From assembly GCA_013288465.1 (NCBI GenBank), contig JABDBT010000020.1, positions 1-25,902 of the forward strand: a stretch of DNA of 25,902 nt, given 5' to 3'. The position numbers were made by a program, and so were the translations under genes. This document shows, one piece after another, positions 9,316-17,837 of this stretch; position 1 is the stretch's first letter, and each line of letters begins with the position of its first letter. The notes beneath the pieces are model-generated. The model saw only the letters and a program-made list of their open reading frames with translations. It did not search any database and was not told where the DNA came from. Origin of the DNA: Bacteroidota bacterium (GTDB lineage Bacteria > Bacteroidota > Bacteroidia > Sphingobacteriales > Sphingobacteriaceae).

Positions 9316-11208
9316 ATGACCATACAGGAAATATTAAAGCAATACTGGAACCATGACGCTTTCCGCCCGATGCAGGAGGATATCATTACGTCTGTACTGT
9401 TGGGGCATGATACGCTGGCGCTGTTGCCAACCGGCGGTGGTAAATCGGTATGTTTCCAGGTGCCTGCATTGGCTAAAGAGGGGATATGTTTGGTTATATC
9501 GCCCCTTATTGCTTTGATGAAAGACCAGGTTGAGAACCTGAAAGCTAAAGGTATTGAGGCCATTGCTATAACATCGGGCATGGGCAAACGCGAAATTGAT
9601 ATAGCGCTTGATAATTGCATTTATGGGCCAATAAAGTTTCTGTACCTGTCGCCCGAGCGTTTACTATCTGAACTGGTGCACGAGCGTATCAAATACATGA
9701 ACGTAAATTTAATTGCGGTTGATGAAGCGCATTGTATATCGCAATGGGGGTATGATTTCAGGCCGCCGTACTTACATATAGCTGATATCAGGGAACTGCA
9801 CCCCGCCGTGCCTGTATTAGCACTAACGGCTACAGCTACTGCCGATGCGCGGGAAGATATACAGGAAAAATTGCAGTTTAAGAGCGGTGTCGTTTTTCAG
9901 CAAAGCTTTGAACGGCGAAACATCAGCTACGTGGTGCAGCATACCGAGAGCAAACTCCAAAAAATGTTGGATATTGCCAAAGGCGTGAAGGGCAGCGGGA
10001 TAGTTTATTTACGGAGCAGGAAAGAATGTGCCGAAATAGCCAAATTTTACAGCGATAATGGTATCTCTGCCGATTATTACCATGCGGGTTTAAGCTCAGA
10101 CGAACGTTCAAAAAAACAGGAGAACTGGAAAAACAATAAGATACGGGTTATTGTAGCCACCAATGCCTTTGGGATGGGCATTGATAAGCCCGATGTACGC
10201 TTTGTGATACATAAAGATATGCCCGATAGCCTGGAAGCTTATTACCAGGAAGCGGGCAGGGCCGGGCGCGATGAGCAAAAAGCCTATACCGTATTACTAT
10301 ACAATTACCCCGACCGGCTACGGCAGGAAAAAATGTTTGTGCTTAATTTCCCTTTGGTTGACGAGATTAAGTTGGTTTATCATTATTTAGCCAATTATTA
10401 CCAGTTAGCCTATGGCGCAGGCGAAGGTTTGAGCTTTGATCTTGACCTGGGTGACTTTTGTTCGAAGTTTAAACTGGATGCAATAAAGACCCTTAATGCC
10501 CTAAAGTTTTTAGAGCAGGACGAATACCTGGCTTTTAATGAAAGTGTTTTTTTGCCTTCGCGTTTTAGGTTCGAGGTACAAAATGAGGCGCTTTATAATT
10601 TCCAGATACAGAATAGGGGATGGGACCTGTTTATTAAAACCCTTTTACGCTCGTATGGCGGCGCGTTTGAAAATTATGTGCGCTTAAGGGAGTTTGACGT
10701 GGCAAGGCGTACCCACATGAGCGTGCAGCAGGTAATTGAGGGTTTAAAGCAATTGCAGGAGTTTAATATATTAAACTATCTGCCTCAAAACGATAATCCG
10801 CAGGTTACTTATATAAAGGCAAGGCAGCATGCCAATAACGTGTTTATTAATAAGCGTTATATTGAGGAGCGCAAAGCCACCTACCTCAAAAAAATGGAAG
10901 CAGTGTTCGCCTATGCCGTGCACAAAAAATGCCGCAGCCAAATGCTGTTAGCCTATTTTGATGAGCCCCACGTCGGCAAATGTGGTATTTGTGATATATG
11001 CCTCGATGAAAAACGCCAAAAAAATGTCGGCGAAGTGGTGGATGTCATCACCAATGAGATAGCCGAAATGTTAAGTAACGCGCCTGCGGATATAGGCTCA
11101 CTAATAACCGCTATTAAAACCGGTGTCGAAAAAGAGAAGATAGAAACCATACGCTTATTATTAGATGCCGGAAAAATAAAGTTTAACGGCGAAAAGTATT
11201 ATATATAG
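9316..11208 (+). CDS. recQ: RecQ-family ATP-dependent DNA helicase
   Basis: A 3'-5' superfamily 2 helicase acting in recombination and repair, 630 residues. Visible motifs: Q motif FRPMQ (16-20), Walker A LPTGGGKS (37-44), motif II DEAH (136-139) followed by CISQWGYDFRP, motif III ALTATAT, motif V ATNAFGMGIDKPDVR and motif VI YYQEAGRAGRDE. The RecQ-C zinc site is complete with Cys539, Cys556, Cys559 and Cys562, and a winged-helix region precedes it only loosely. The C terminus (about 570-630) is a short helical segment that does not look like a canonical HRDC domain. This resembles the shorter second RecQ often found in Bacteroidota; that assignment is inference. The ATG at 9316 is supported by the Q motif beginning just after it. 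A small AGGCC/GGCCT hairpin overlaps the stop (11207-11222) but lacks a T tract. Confidence 0.96.
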   Translation: MTIQEILKQYWNHDAFRPMQEDIITSVLLGHDTLALLPTGGGKSVCFQVPALAKEGICLVISPLIALMKDQVENLKAKGIEAIAITSGMGKREIDIALDNCIYGPIKFLYLSPERLLSELVHERIKYMNVNLIAVDEAHCISQWGYDFRPPYLHIADIRELHPAVPVLALTATATADAREDIQEKLQFKSGVVFQQSFERRNISYVVQHTESKLQKMLDIAKGVKGSGIVYLRSRKECAEIAKFYSDNGISADYYHAGLSSDERSKKQENWKNNKIRVIVATNAFGMGIDKPDVRFVIHKDMPDSLEAYYQEAGRAGRDEQKAYTVLLYNYPDRLRQEKMFVLNFPLVDEIKLVYHYLANYYQLAYGAGEGLSFDLDLGDFCSKFKLDAIKTLNALKFLEQDEYLAFNESVFLPSRFRFEVQNEALYNFQIQNRGWDLFIKTLLRSYGGAFENYVRLREFDVARRTHMSVQQVIEGLKQLQEFNILNYLPQNDNPQVTYIKARQHANNVFINKRYIEERKATYLKKMEAVFAYAVHKKCRSQMLLAYFDEPHVGKCGICDICLDEKRQKNVGEVVDVITNEIAEMLSNAPADIGSLITAIKTGVEKEKIETIRLLLDAGKIKFNGEKYYI

Positions 11209-11428
11209 GCCATAAACGGCCTCATCCCTCTCACAAAACACCATTCTCTGCTTACAACCACAATTTTTCACCCCGTGTTGGTCGATTAAAAACCGCCGTT
11301 GGTCTTAAAGAACACAGCGTGTGTCTATTACGCAAATTTGCCAATTAACTTTTTTGATTTATCACAGTCAGATGGATGTGTTTAAAAAAATAGAAACTCA
11401 AATAGCTGACAATCAAAAAAATAAAATA

Positions 11429-12040
11429 ATGAAAAAAGTAATTTTAACCCTGATCACAATTGTAGTAGCCGTATTAACAACTGTAAATTTCTCTTATGCA
11501 ACTGCTAAGAATATCGAAACAACTTTAACCAACGTTGGCAATATCAACAAAATTGAAGTACACGGAAACGTAGAAGTTTTGGTGGCCAACGGTGATAAAG
11601 ACGAAGTAAAAGTAAACAACAACTATTATACAGAAAACGCCCTGGTACAGGATGAAGACGGCGTTTTACGCATATCATCATACAAAGCCGAAAAGCTGAT
11701 CGTTTATGTCACTGTTACCGATCTGCGCTCAATAGCCGCATATGATAACGCCTCTGTAAAATCTGACGGTAAACTTTCCCTCATCGACCTTACCGTTAAC
11801 TTATATAACAATGCTTACGCAGGTTTAAACTTAGATAACTATGCGGCCAACATTACTGCTAACGACCAGGCTAAAGCTGATTTAACAGGTAGCATTACCG
11901 AATATAACTTAACCTACAGCAATTCATCAACAGTTAACCGGTCTGAACTGGTTGCCATGAACGCTACCGAAACTAAAACAACTCCGCGCCATGCCCCAAT
12001 ACACAGGCACCATACCGTTGGCGAAATTGTAAATAGCTAA
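11429..12040 (+). CDS. GIN-domain (DUF2807-like) exported protein, paralogue 1
   Basis: A 203-residue exported protein. An in-frame ATG exists upstream at 11321, but the start at 11429 is preferred: it begins directly with a signal peptide (MKKVILTLITIVV, cleavage near SYA) and aligns with the start of the neighbouring paralogue. The mature part reads as a right-handed beta-repeat of the GIN/DUF2807 kind: NINKIEVHGNVEVLV, LRISSYKAEKL, LRSIAAYDNASVKSDG, LTVNLYNNAYAGLNL. These proteins are common in Bacteroidota envelopes and described as putative adhesin heads; no molecular function is established. The His-rich tail (RHAPIHRHH) differs from the paralogue. The gene ends with its own terminator. 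Its leader (about 11381-11428) closely resembles that of the gene at 12552, so the duplication included 5' sequence. Confidence 0.82.
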   Translation: MKKVILTLITIVVAVLTTVNFSYATAKNIETTLTNVGNINKIEVHGNVEVLVANGDKDEVKVNNNYYTENALVQDEDGVLRISSYKAEKLIVYVTVTDLRSIAAYDNASVKSDGKLSLIDLTVNLYNNAYAGLNLDNYAANITANDQAKADLTGSITEYNLTYSNSSTVNRSELVAMNATETKTTPRHAPIHRHHTVGEIVNS

Positions 12041-12082
12041 TACCCGATAAATAATACCCGCTATACTTTAGCTCAATTTAAT

Positions 12083-12114
12083 AGGCTGTCATTATAATAA
12101 TGACGGCCTTTTTT
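12083..12114 (+). terminator. Rho-independent terminator after GIN paralogue 1
   Basis: An 11-bp stem (12083-12093 with 12099-12109, one G-U pair) encloses a 5-nt loop and is followed by a T tract to 12114. Confidence 0.9.
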
Positions 12115-12190
12115 GTGCAGGCCCCATCCGACCTGCGGAGTTTTTTAAACGGGGTGTCCCTCAACGCTTCCATAAAAAGCAAAAAAGAAA

Positions 12191-12350
12191 CGTCATTGCT
12201 AGTAATAAAACCCCGAGGGGTTCTGAAGCTGAAATGACATGTAAAATACAACACGTCATGGGTAGGAACGAAGCAATCTCTAATGAGACAGGCGGTGAAC
12301 TTGCATGCCGCTTTGCATGTGCAGAGATTGCTTCGTTCCTCGCAATGACG
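12191..12350. repeat. REP-like palindromic repeat (GTCATT...GAACGAAGCAATCTC family)
   Basis: The 28-bp arms 12254-12281 and 12323-12350 are inverted copies with three mismatches; the perfect core GGAACGAAGCAATCTCT lies at 12265-12281. A second small unit just before it (about 12191-12239) is also bounded by GTCATT and AATGAC and has an ACCCC/GGGGT hairpin. The core motif is known from interspersed palindromes in many bacterial genomes. Reading frames crossing it are translations of the repeat, not genes. The remainder of the gap 12115-12551 shows only the duplicated leader of the next gene. Confidence 0.8.
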
Positions 12351-12551
12351 CATAATATGTTGTTGATAATCATCCATCCTCAAAAAATTCTTCCGCTTTT
12401 CATCCCCAAAAAACCGCCGTTCACCGACAAAAACCGGGTACACATCTATTAGACCAATATTGGCTGTAACGTTTATTATTTAGGGGGGTCTTATAGGTGT
12501 ATTTAGAAAATAGAAAAAACTCAAATAATTGACAATCAAAATAATAAGACA

Positions 12552-13169
12552 ATGAAAACTATAATTTTAACCCTCGCCACAGTTGCAACTTTAATAACAG
12601 GAACAGTAAGCTCCACTTATGCAACCACAAAAAACAATGTAGAAACTACATTAACCCATATCGGCAACATCAACAAAATTGAAGTTCGCGGAAACGTAGA
12701 AGTTTATATTGCCAGCGGCAACAAAGACGAAGTAACAATAAATAACAACTACTACGCCGAAAGCGCGTTGGTACAGGATGAAAACGGCGTTTTACGCATA
12801 TCATCATATAAAGCCGAAAAACTGGTAGTATATGTTACCGCAACTGATTTACGCTCAATAGCCGCTTATGATAACGCCTCTGTAAAATCAGACGGCAGGC
12901 TTTCAATAATCGACTTAACCGTTAACTTATATAACAACGCTTACGCAGGTTTAAACTTAGATAACTATGCTGCTAACATTACTGTAAATGACCATGCTAA
13001 AGCCGATTTAACAGGCAGCATCACCGAATATAACTTAACCTATAGCAACTCATCAACCGTTAACCGTACCGAACTGGTTGCCATGAATACTACCGAAACT
13101 AAAACAACCCCAACACAAGTTGTAAAAGAACACCAGCATCAACAAACTGATGATGTGGTAGCACTTTAA
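12552..13169 (+). CDS. GIN-domain (DUF2807-like) exported protein, paralogue 2
   Basis: A 205-residue exported protein with signal peptide MKTIILTLATVATLITG (cleavage near TYA). It is near-identical to the product at 11429 through the central beta-repeat: VQDENGVLRISSYKAEKL, LRSIAAYDNASVKSDG, NLYNNAYAGLNLDNYAANIT and EYNLTYSNSSTVNR are shared. Differences cluster at the N terminus and in the C-terminal tail, which here is Gln/His-rich (VVKEHQHQQTDD) and may bind metal or the cell wall; that is speculation. Nucleotide similarity also covers the leader, pointing to a recent tandem duplication. A terminator follows the stop. Function is unknown beyond probable surface or periplasmic location. 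Confidence 0.84.
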   Translation: MKTIILTLATVATLITGTVSSTYATTKNNVETTLTHIGNINKIEVRGNVEVYIASGNKDEVTINNNYYAESALVQDENGVLRISSYKAEKLVVYVTATDLRSIAAYDNASVKSDGRLSIIDLTVNLYNNAYAGLNLDNYAANITVNDHAKADLTGSITEYNLTYSNSSTVNRTELVAMNTTETKTTPTQVVKEHQHQQTDDVVAL

Positions 13170-13199
13170 AAATAACACCCAATCATATATATATAATGG

Positions 13200-13232
13200 A
13201 GGACTATCGTTGTAAATGATAGTCCTTTTTTT
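13200..13232 (+). terminator. Rho-independent terminator after GIN paralogue 2
   Basis: A 9-bp stem, AGGACTATC (13200-13208) with GATAGTCCT (13218-13226), is followed by a T tract ending at 13232. Confidence 0.9.
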
Positions 13233-13307
13233 ATGTAACTTTATTTGCCTTTAAAGCGTCAAATAATAACATGATCAAAAACTACTACTCATAAACCAAA
13301 TCAAACC

Positions 13308-14030
13308 ATGAAAAAAACAATTTTAAGCCTAATGATAGGCTTTGCAGGCATTTCTGTTATACTATTATCTTCATGCAGGTTAAACTGCGTCCACGGTTCG
13401 GGGAACCAAACTACCGAAACAAGAAAGGTAAGCGATTTTACAAAAATTGATATTTCGGGCGAATTCAAGGTAACCTTAAAGCAGGATAGCTCATCATCAT
13501 TAACTATTAACGCCGACGATAACCTGTTGAAATATATCAAAACAGAAGTTAACAATGGCAAATTGCGCATCTATTCCAAGCGGAGCCTTTGCAGCAGCGG
13601 CGAGTTGACCGTGAGTGTAGGCATCCGCGATATTAAAGAAGTTGATGCATCGGGCGCGGTAAGTGTTACGTCTGACGGTAAAATAAATGCCGGGGATATG
13701 CATTTCGGCTTATCCGGCGCTACAAAAATTACTATGGACCTTAATGCCGCCAACGTAAGTACCGAAGGGAGCGGCGCTACCAAAATGAATTTAACCGGCC
13801 AGGCTACTTCACATAGCGTTGACCTTAGCGGTGTAGGTAAAATAGAAGCATTTGATTTTGTAGTGGGTAACTATAATATTGAAACCTCGGGCGCAAGCAA
13901 ATGCGATATTAATGTACTAAATACGCTGAACGTACATAGCAGCGGCGCGTCGCACATCAAATACAGGGGTAACCCCACTACTGTAAACAATGATAAATCT
14001 GGTGCTTCCTCGCTCGAAAAGGTAAATTAG
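13308..14030 (+). CDS. GIN-domain (DUF2807) lipoprotein
   Basis: A 240-residue lipoprotein precursor: the signal MKKTILSLMIGFAGISVILLSSC ends in lipobox LSSC, with Cys23 as the lipidated residue. The mature part shows the GIN/DUF2807 pattern more typically than its two neighbours. It opens with VSDFTKIDISGEFKVTLKQ, followed by rungs carrying SG[AV] turns: VDASGAVSVTSDG, GLSGATKITMDL, EGSGATKMNL, DLSGVGKIEAF, ETSGASKCDI and HSSGASHIKYRG. Such repeats fold as a beta-helix or beta-roll. It is a more divergent relative of the products at 11429 and 12552, so the three form a local family cluster. Each gene is separated by a terminator, so they are co-located rather than an operon. Molecular function is not known; a stress- or envelope-linked adhesin role is only suggested in family annotation. 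Confidence 0.9.
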   Translation: MKKTILSLMIGFAGISVILLSSCRLNCVHGSGNQTTETRKVSDFTKIDISGEFKVTLKQDSSSSLTINADDNLLKYIKTEVNNGKLRIYSKRSLCSSGELTVSVGIRDIKEVDASGAVSVTSDGKINAGDMHFGLSGATKITMDLNAANVSTEGSGATKMNLTGQATSHSVDLSGVGKIEAFDFVVGNYNIETSGASKCDINVLNTLNVHSSGASHIKYRGNPTTVNNDKSGASSLEKVN

Positions 14031-14055
14031 ATCAATAATCATCTGCAATATTTAC

Positions 14056-14088
14056 AAGGCCGGGGCACATAGCTTCGGCCTTTTTTTT
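14056..14088 (+). terminator. Rho-independent terminator after the GIN lipoprotein
   Basis: Stem AAGGCCG (14056-14062) with CGGCCTT (14076-14082), with a further GC/GC pairing inside, followed by eight T residues. Confidence 0.88.
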
Positions 14089-14195
14089 GTGTATGCAGAT
14101 ATGTTTAATTTTCCTCTCCTCCTGTTGTCCGCAAACATGGAGGGGAGGAGGTTCATATTTTTAATTCTTTTAATCTGTTTTATAACAACCGATTG

Positions 14196-14225
14196 TTGAT
14201 TTTAATTAGCTATTTATTATGTTTG
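14196..14225 (+). promoter_or_regulatory. Bacteroidota-type promoter for the small cytochrome c gene
   Basis: TTG at 14196-14198 and TATGTTTG at 14218-14225 (exact TAnnTTTG) are separated by 19 bp. The gene start at 14263 lies 37 bp after the -7 element. Confidence 0.6.
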
Positions 14226-14262
14226 CTGTCAGTACAATAAAAATAATATCCCGCACTACATT

Positions 14263-14667
14263 ATGAAAAAAACATTGCTCATAGCAAGTACATTTATCGC
14301 CATACTGCTAACTAATTATGCATTTGCGCAAACACAGGTAAAAAAGGTGGTTACTCCCCGTAAAACAGTAACCAAAACAACCACTGTTATTAATAAACCA
14401 AGCGCGGCTACTCTGGCAGCAGGTAAAGAACTGATTTCAAAAGCCGATTGCCTTGCCTGCCATAAAATTGATACCAAATTAGTTGGCCCGGCTTACCTCG
14501 ATGTAGCTAAAAAATACCCGGCATCTGAAGCCAATTATGCGTTGCTTACCAAAAAAGTGGTAAGTGGTGGCAGTGGGGTATGGGGGCCTGTGGCTATGTC
14601 GCCGCACCCCGGCATATTGCCTGCCGATGCTAAAAAAATGGTAGAATATATATTGTCGCTTAAATAA
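14263..14667 (+). CDS. Small periplasmic c-type cytochrome
   Basis: A 134-residue precursor: signal peptide MKKTLLIASTFIAILLTNYAFAQ, a Lys/Thr-rich linker (about 24-50), then a single cytochrome c domain. The haem-binding site is ADCLACHKID (CxxCH, about residues 64-68). The likely distal Met is in VAMSPHPGI (about 111). DTKLVGPAYLDVAKKY and PADAKKMVEYILSL are typical of the c551/c552 class, which shuttles electrons in the periplasm. It has its own promoter and precedes, in the same orientation, a ThuA protein and a dehydrogenase that carries a cytochrome domain of its own. It is therefore a plausible electron acceptor for that enzyme; this partnership is inference. Confidence 0.93.
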   Translation: MKKTLLIASTFIAILLTNYAFAQTQVKKVVTPRKTVTKTTTVINKPSAATLAAGKELISKADCLACHKIDTKLVGPAYLDVAKKYPASEANYALLTKKVVSGGSGVWGPVAMSPHPGILPADAKKMVEYILSLK

Positions 14668-14669
14668 AA

Positions 14670-14701
14670 TTGAGTTACTGCTGATACGGGTAGTATATTT
14701 G
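14670..14701 (+). promoter_or_regulatory. Bacteroidota-type promoter for the thuA-like/dehydrogenase pair
   Basis: TTG at 14670-14672 and TATATTTG at 14694-14701 (exact TAnnTTTG) are spaced by 21 bp. A second exact -7 match, TAACTTTG, lies at 14729-14736, just 7 bp from the start codon, but has no -33 partner. Confidence 0.5.
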
Positions 14702-14743
14702 ATTTAAGTTATTATAAACCAGCCAATTTAACTTTGTAATAAA

Positions 14744-15529
14744 ATGAAAAACCACACCCGCAATAATTGCCCAATAAACTCAGCCGCTTTATGGGTTGTG
14801 GCAATGTTATTAATTTGCAGCACCAGCCTTGCATGGGCAAAAACCCCCAAAGTGCTTATATTTTGTAAAACGGCGGGTTATCACCATCAATCAATAGCGG
14901 CCGGCATTGTAGCTATCCAAAAGTTGGGTGCCGAAAATAAGTTTGATGTGGACACCACTACCGATGTCACCAAATTTACTACCTCAAACTTAAAACAATA
15001 CGCCGCGCTGATATTTTTAAGCCCTACAGGTACAGGCGTTTTCAGGGACTCGACCGAAAAAGAAGCCTTAAAGCACTATATCCACTCAGGCGGTGGTTTT
15101 GTGGGCATACATGCCGCTACCGATTTTGAGTACGACTGGCAATGGTACGGCGATTTGGTAGGCGCCTATTTTAAAGCGCACCCAGCTCAGCAGAATGCGG
15201 TTGTTGATTTGGTTGATTCTTCCAATATATCCACCAGTTTCTTACCCCGTCAGTGGAAAAAATTTGATGAGTGGTACCACTTTAAATGGATGGCGAAAGA
15301 CCTCCATATTTTATTGAAATTGGATGAAAGTACCCTCGACTACGGGAAAACCCCCGGTATAAAAATGGGGGCAGATCACCCTATAGCATGGTATCACAAT
15401 TTTGATGGCGGAAGATCATTTTATACCGCGCTTGGTCATACCGATGAATCTTATTCCGACCCGCTTTTCCTCCAACATTTATTAGGCGGCATCAAATACG
15501 CCATGGGTAAAAAATATGCCGGCAAATGA
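14744..15529 (+). CDS. Exported ThuA-like domain protein
   Basis: A 261-residue protein of the ThuA family, a class I glutamine amidotransferase-like fold first named from trehalose utilisation in rhizobia. Signal peptide about 1-32, cleaved after AWA. Family stretches are all present: KVLIFCKTAGYHH at the start of the mature protein, ALIFLSPTGTGVF, GGGFVGIHAATDFEYDW, DEWYHF and HPIAWYH...RSFYTALGHTDESYSDP. Biochemical activity of ThuA proteins is poorly defined; a keto-sugar or sugar-modifying role has been proposed. The stop overlaps the start of the dehydrogenase gene by 4 bp (ATGA), implying translational coupling and a joint function. ThuA with this type of dehydrogenase, adjacent or fused, is a recurrent arrangement in Bacteroidota and Planctomycetes from general knowledge. 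Confidence 0.9.
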   Translation: MKNHTRNNCPINSAALWVVAMLLICSTSLAWAKTPKVLIFCKTAGYHHQSIAAGIVAIQKLGAENKFDVDTTTDVTKFTTSNLKQYAALIFLSPTGTGVFRDSTEKEALKHYIHSGGGFVGIHAATDFEYDWQWYGDLVGAYFKAHPAQQNAVVDLVDSSNISTSFLPRQWKKFDEWYHFKWMAKDLHILLKLDESTLDYGKTPGIKMGADHPIAWYHNFDGGRSFYTALGHTDESYSDPLFLQHLLGGIKYAMGKKYAGK

Positions 15530-17772
15530 AAAAAAGCAGGCAATGGCTATTAACGGTATTGGGTATAGCTATCCTGTTATATACCTGTAAGGTAACGCAA
15601 TACCCGGTACAGCGTGACGCAACAGGCCGCATTTTGGTAAACCCGCATCCCGACCCGGCGCCAATGTCGCCCCAGGAAAGCCTGAAACACATGTACCTGC
15701 CCAAAGGTTATCACCTGCAACTGGTAGCCAGCGAACCTATGGTAAGCGAGCCGGTTGCCATTGTTTGGGATGGCAATGGCGTTATGTACGTGGCCGAAAT
15801 GCTCACCTATATGGTAAACGTGGATGGCACCGGCGAGGGCGCTAAACTATGTACCATCAAACGACTGGAAGATACCAACGGCGATGGCGTAATGGATAAG
15901 GCCACCATATTTATTGATAGCCTGGTTCTGCCCCGCATGATGCTTACCGTGGGTCACCGCTTACTGGTAAGCGAAACCAACTCCAACAATATTTATAGCT
16001 ATGAAGATACCAATGGCGACGGCAGGGCCGATGTAAAGAAACTGGTTTATAAGAACGAAACTATAGACAACAAGAACCTCGAACACCAAAAAAGCGGCCT
16101 GATGTGGAACCTGGATAACCGCATCTATGTAACGGTTGACCAGGTACGCTACACCTACAATTTTAAGGCTAACAAACTCACCCCCGATTCGCTGCGCGAA
16201 CCGCCGGGCGGGCAATGGGGTTTAACCAATGATAATTATGGACGCCTGTTTTTCTCGCAGGCCGGCAGCGAAACCCCCGCTTTGAACTTTCAGCAAAACC
16301 CCTCGTACGGGCGCTTTGACTTTAAAGATCAGTATAACGAAGCATTCCAGGCGGTATGGCCCATTATTGCCACACCCGATGTGCAGGGCGGTTTACTGCG
16401 GTTACGTGCCGATAGCACCCTTAACCATTTTACCGCCTGCGCCGGTCAGTCCATTTACCGGGGAGATAAACTGCCTGCTGATGCCAGCGGCGACCTGTTT
16501 ATTCCCGAGCCCGTTGGCCGTTTGATACGCAGGGCCAAAGTGATCAATACCGATGGTAAAATAACCCTGGTTAACGCTTATGATAAGCAGGAGTTTTTGG
16601 CATCAAGCGATATGAATTTCCGCCCGGTTAATACCGTAACCGGGCCCGATGGCTGTATGTATATTGTGGATATGTACCACGGCATTATACAGGAAAGCAA
16701 CTGGACGCGTACCGGCAGCTACCTGCGCCCCCAAATATTACGCAAAGGGCTGGAAAAGAACATTGGCCGTGGCCGCATCTACCGCCTGGTGCATGACGGT
16801 TTTAAACCCGATAAGGCCCGCCCGCGTATGCTGGACGAAACCAGCGCGCAACTTGTCACTTACCTAAGCCATCCCAACGGCTGGTGGCGCGACAATGCCC
16901 AAAAAGAACTGGTGCTTCGCGACGACCAATCTGTAGTCCCGGCGTTAAAAACTATGGCGGTAAGTTCGCCTAATCAACTGGCCCGCATCCATGCCTTGTG
17001 GACCTTAAACGGGCTCAATGCGCTGGATATTGAAACCTTTGCCCGTGCCCTCAAGGATAATGACCCGCAGGTGCGCAAAACAGCGGTTTGGATAGGCGAG
17101 GACCTCATGAAAACACATACAGAGGTGGTTGACCAGTTAGCCGCTTTAAAAGACGACCCAAGCCCCGATGTCCGTTTTCAGCTCTCGTTATCCATGCGGT
17201 ATAACCCATCCGAAAAAGCGCAGGCGGTTATCAGTTACCTGCTGAGCCATAACCCCAATAACGAGGTATTAGTGCAATCAAACAGGGTTTACCAGGCTAA
17301 TTTGGAAGCTAAAGCCGAAATTGCGCGTACCGAACGCTTAATGCGCGAAGCCGACCGCAAACTGGTAACCCAGGGTGCCCTGATATTTAAGCAGCTTTGC
17401 GCTACCTGTCATGGTATGGATGGCAAAGGTGTAACCATTGGCGGCACGGGCATGACGGCCCCCATACTTGCCGGGGCCAAAGATGTGAACGGCAACCCCG
17501 ATAAACTGATCAGGATATTGCTGCTGGGATTAAGCGGCCCGATTGATGGTAAAAAATACCCCGATGTAATGCCCCCGCTTGGCGGCAACGATGATGAATA
17601 CATCGCCTCGGCGCTAAGCTATATCCGTAACGACTTTGGCAACAAGGCCCCAACCGTTAAACCCGCCGACGTAAAACGCGTAAGGGACGAACTGGCCGGC
17701 CGCACCAAAGGCTGGACAATGGCCGAACTCGACTCTATAAAACCAAAACCCCTTCCCGGCAGGAGGAATTGA
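15526..17772 (+). CDS. Membrane-bound dehydrogenase-like protein: beta-propeller, HEAT-like repeats and cytochrome c domain
   Basis: 748 residues. The N terminus is a signal sequence ending in LLYTC, so Cys21 may be a lipid anchor. Residues about 55-430 form a sorbosone/glucose dehydrogenase-type propeller. It opens with LPKGYHLQLVASEPMVSEPVA, and EDTNGDG stretches at about 125 and 165 look like Ca-binding loops. Residues about 435-590 are HEAT-like helical repeats (LARIHALWTLNGL, DNDPQVRKTAVWIGEDL, DPSPDVRFQLSLSM). Residues about 610-720 are a cytochrome c domain with haem site C625-ATC-H629 (LCATCHGMDGKG) and a likely axial Met in DVMPPLGG. The order matches the planctomycete-type PVC dehydrogenase/cytochrome family. 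It probably oxidises a sugar or sugar alcohol in the envelope and passes electrons through its haem; substrate and cofactor are not evident. It is translationally coupled to thuA. No terminator is visible after it. Confidence 0.9.
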   Translation: MKKSRQWLLTVLGIAILLYTCKVTQYPVQRDATGRILVNPHPDPAPMSPQESLKHMYLPKGYHLQLVASEPMVSEPVAIVWDGNGVMYVAEMLTYMVNVDGTGEGAKLCTIKRLEDTNGDGVMDKATIFIDSLVLPRMMLTVGHRLLVSETNSNNIYSYEDTNGDGRADVKKLVYKNETIDNKNLEHQKSGLMWNLDNRIYVTVDQVRYTYNFKANKLTPDSLREPPGGQWGLTNDNYGRLFFSQAGSETPALNFQQNPSYGRFDFKDQYNEAFQAVWPIIATPDVQGGLLRLRADSTLNHFTACAGQSIYRGDKLPADASGDLFIPEPVGRLIRRAKVINTDGKITLVNAYDKQEFLASSDMNFRPVNTVTGPDGCMYIVDMYHGIIQESNWTRTGSYLRPQILRKGLEKNIGRGRIYRLVHDGFKPDKARPRMLDETSAQLVTYLSHPNGWWRDNAQKELVLRDDQSVVPALKTMAVSSPNQLARIHALWTLNGLNALDIETFARALKDNDPQVRKTAVWIGEDLMKTHTEVVDQLAALKDDPSPDVRFQLSLSMRYNPSEKAQAVISYLLSHNPNNEVLVQSNRVYQANLEAKAEIARTERLMREADRKLVTQGALIFKQLCATCHGMDGKGVTIGGTGMTAPILAGAKDVNGNPDKLIRILLLGLSGPIDGKKYPDVMPPLGGNDDEYIASALSYIRNDFGNKAPTVKPADVKRVRDELAGRTKGWTMAELDSIKPKPLPGRRN

Positions 17773-17837
17773 CGTTGCGTGGAGCAGGGCGGTTGGCGAG
17801 TTGGTGAATAACATAAGAGCGTTGTCACGCTGAGCCC

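Noticed and set aside
11321..11428. Upstream in-frame ATG (11321) for the first GIN gene
   Set aside because: The signal peptide starts at the Met at 11429, and the paralogue at 12552 starts at the matching position.
12078..12443. Open frames on both strands between the GIN paralogues (products with CVIARNEAIS-like text)
   Set aside because: They translate the palindromic GAACGAAGCAATCTC repeat, a well-known source of false genes.
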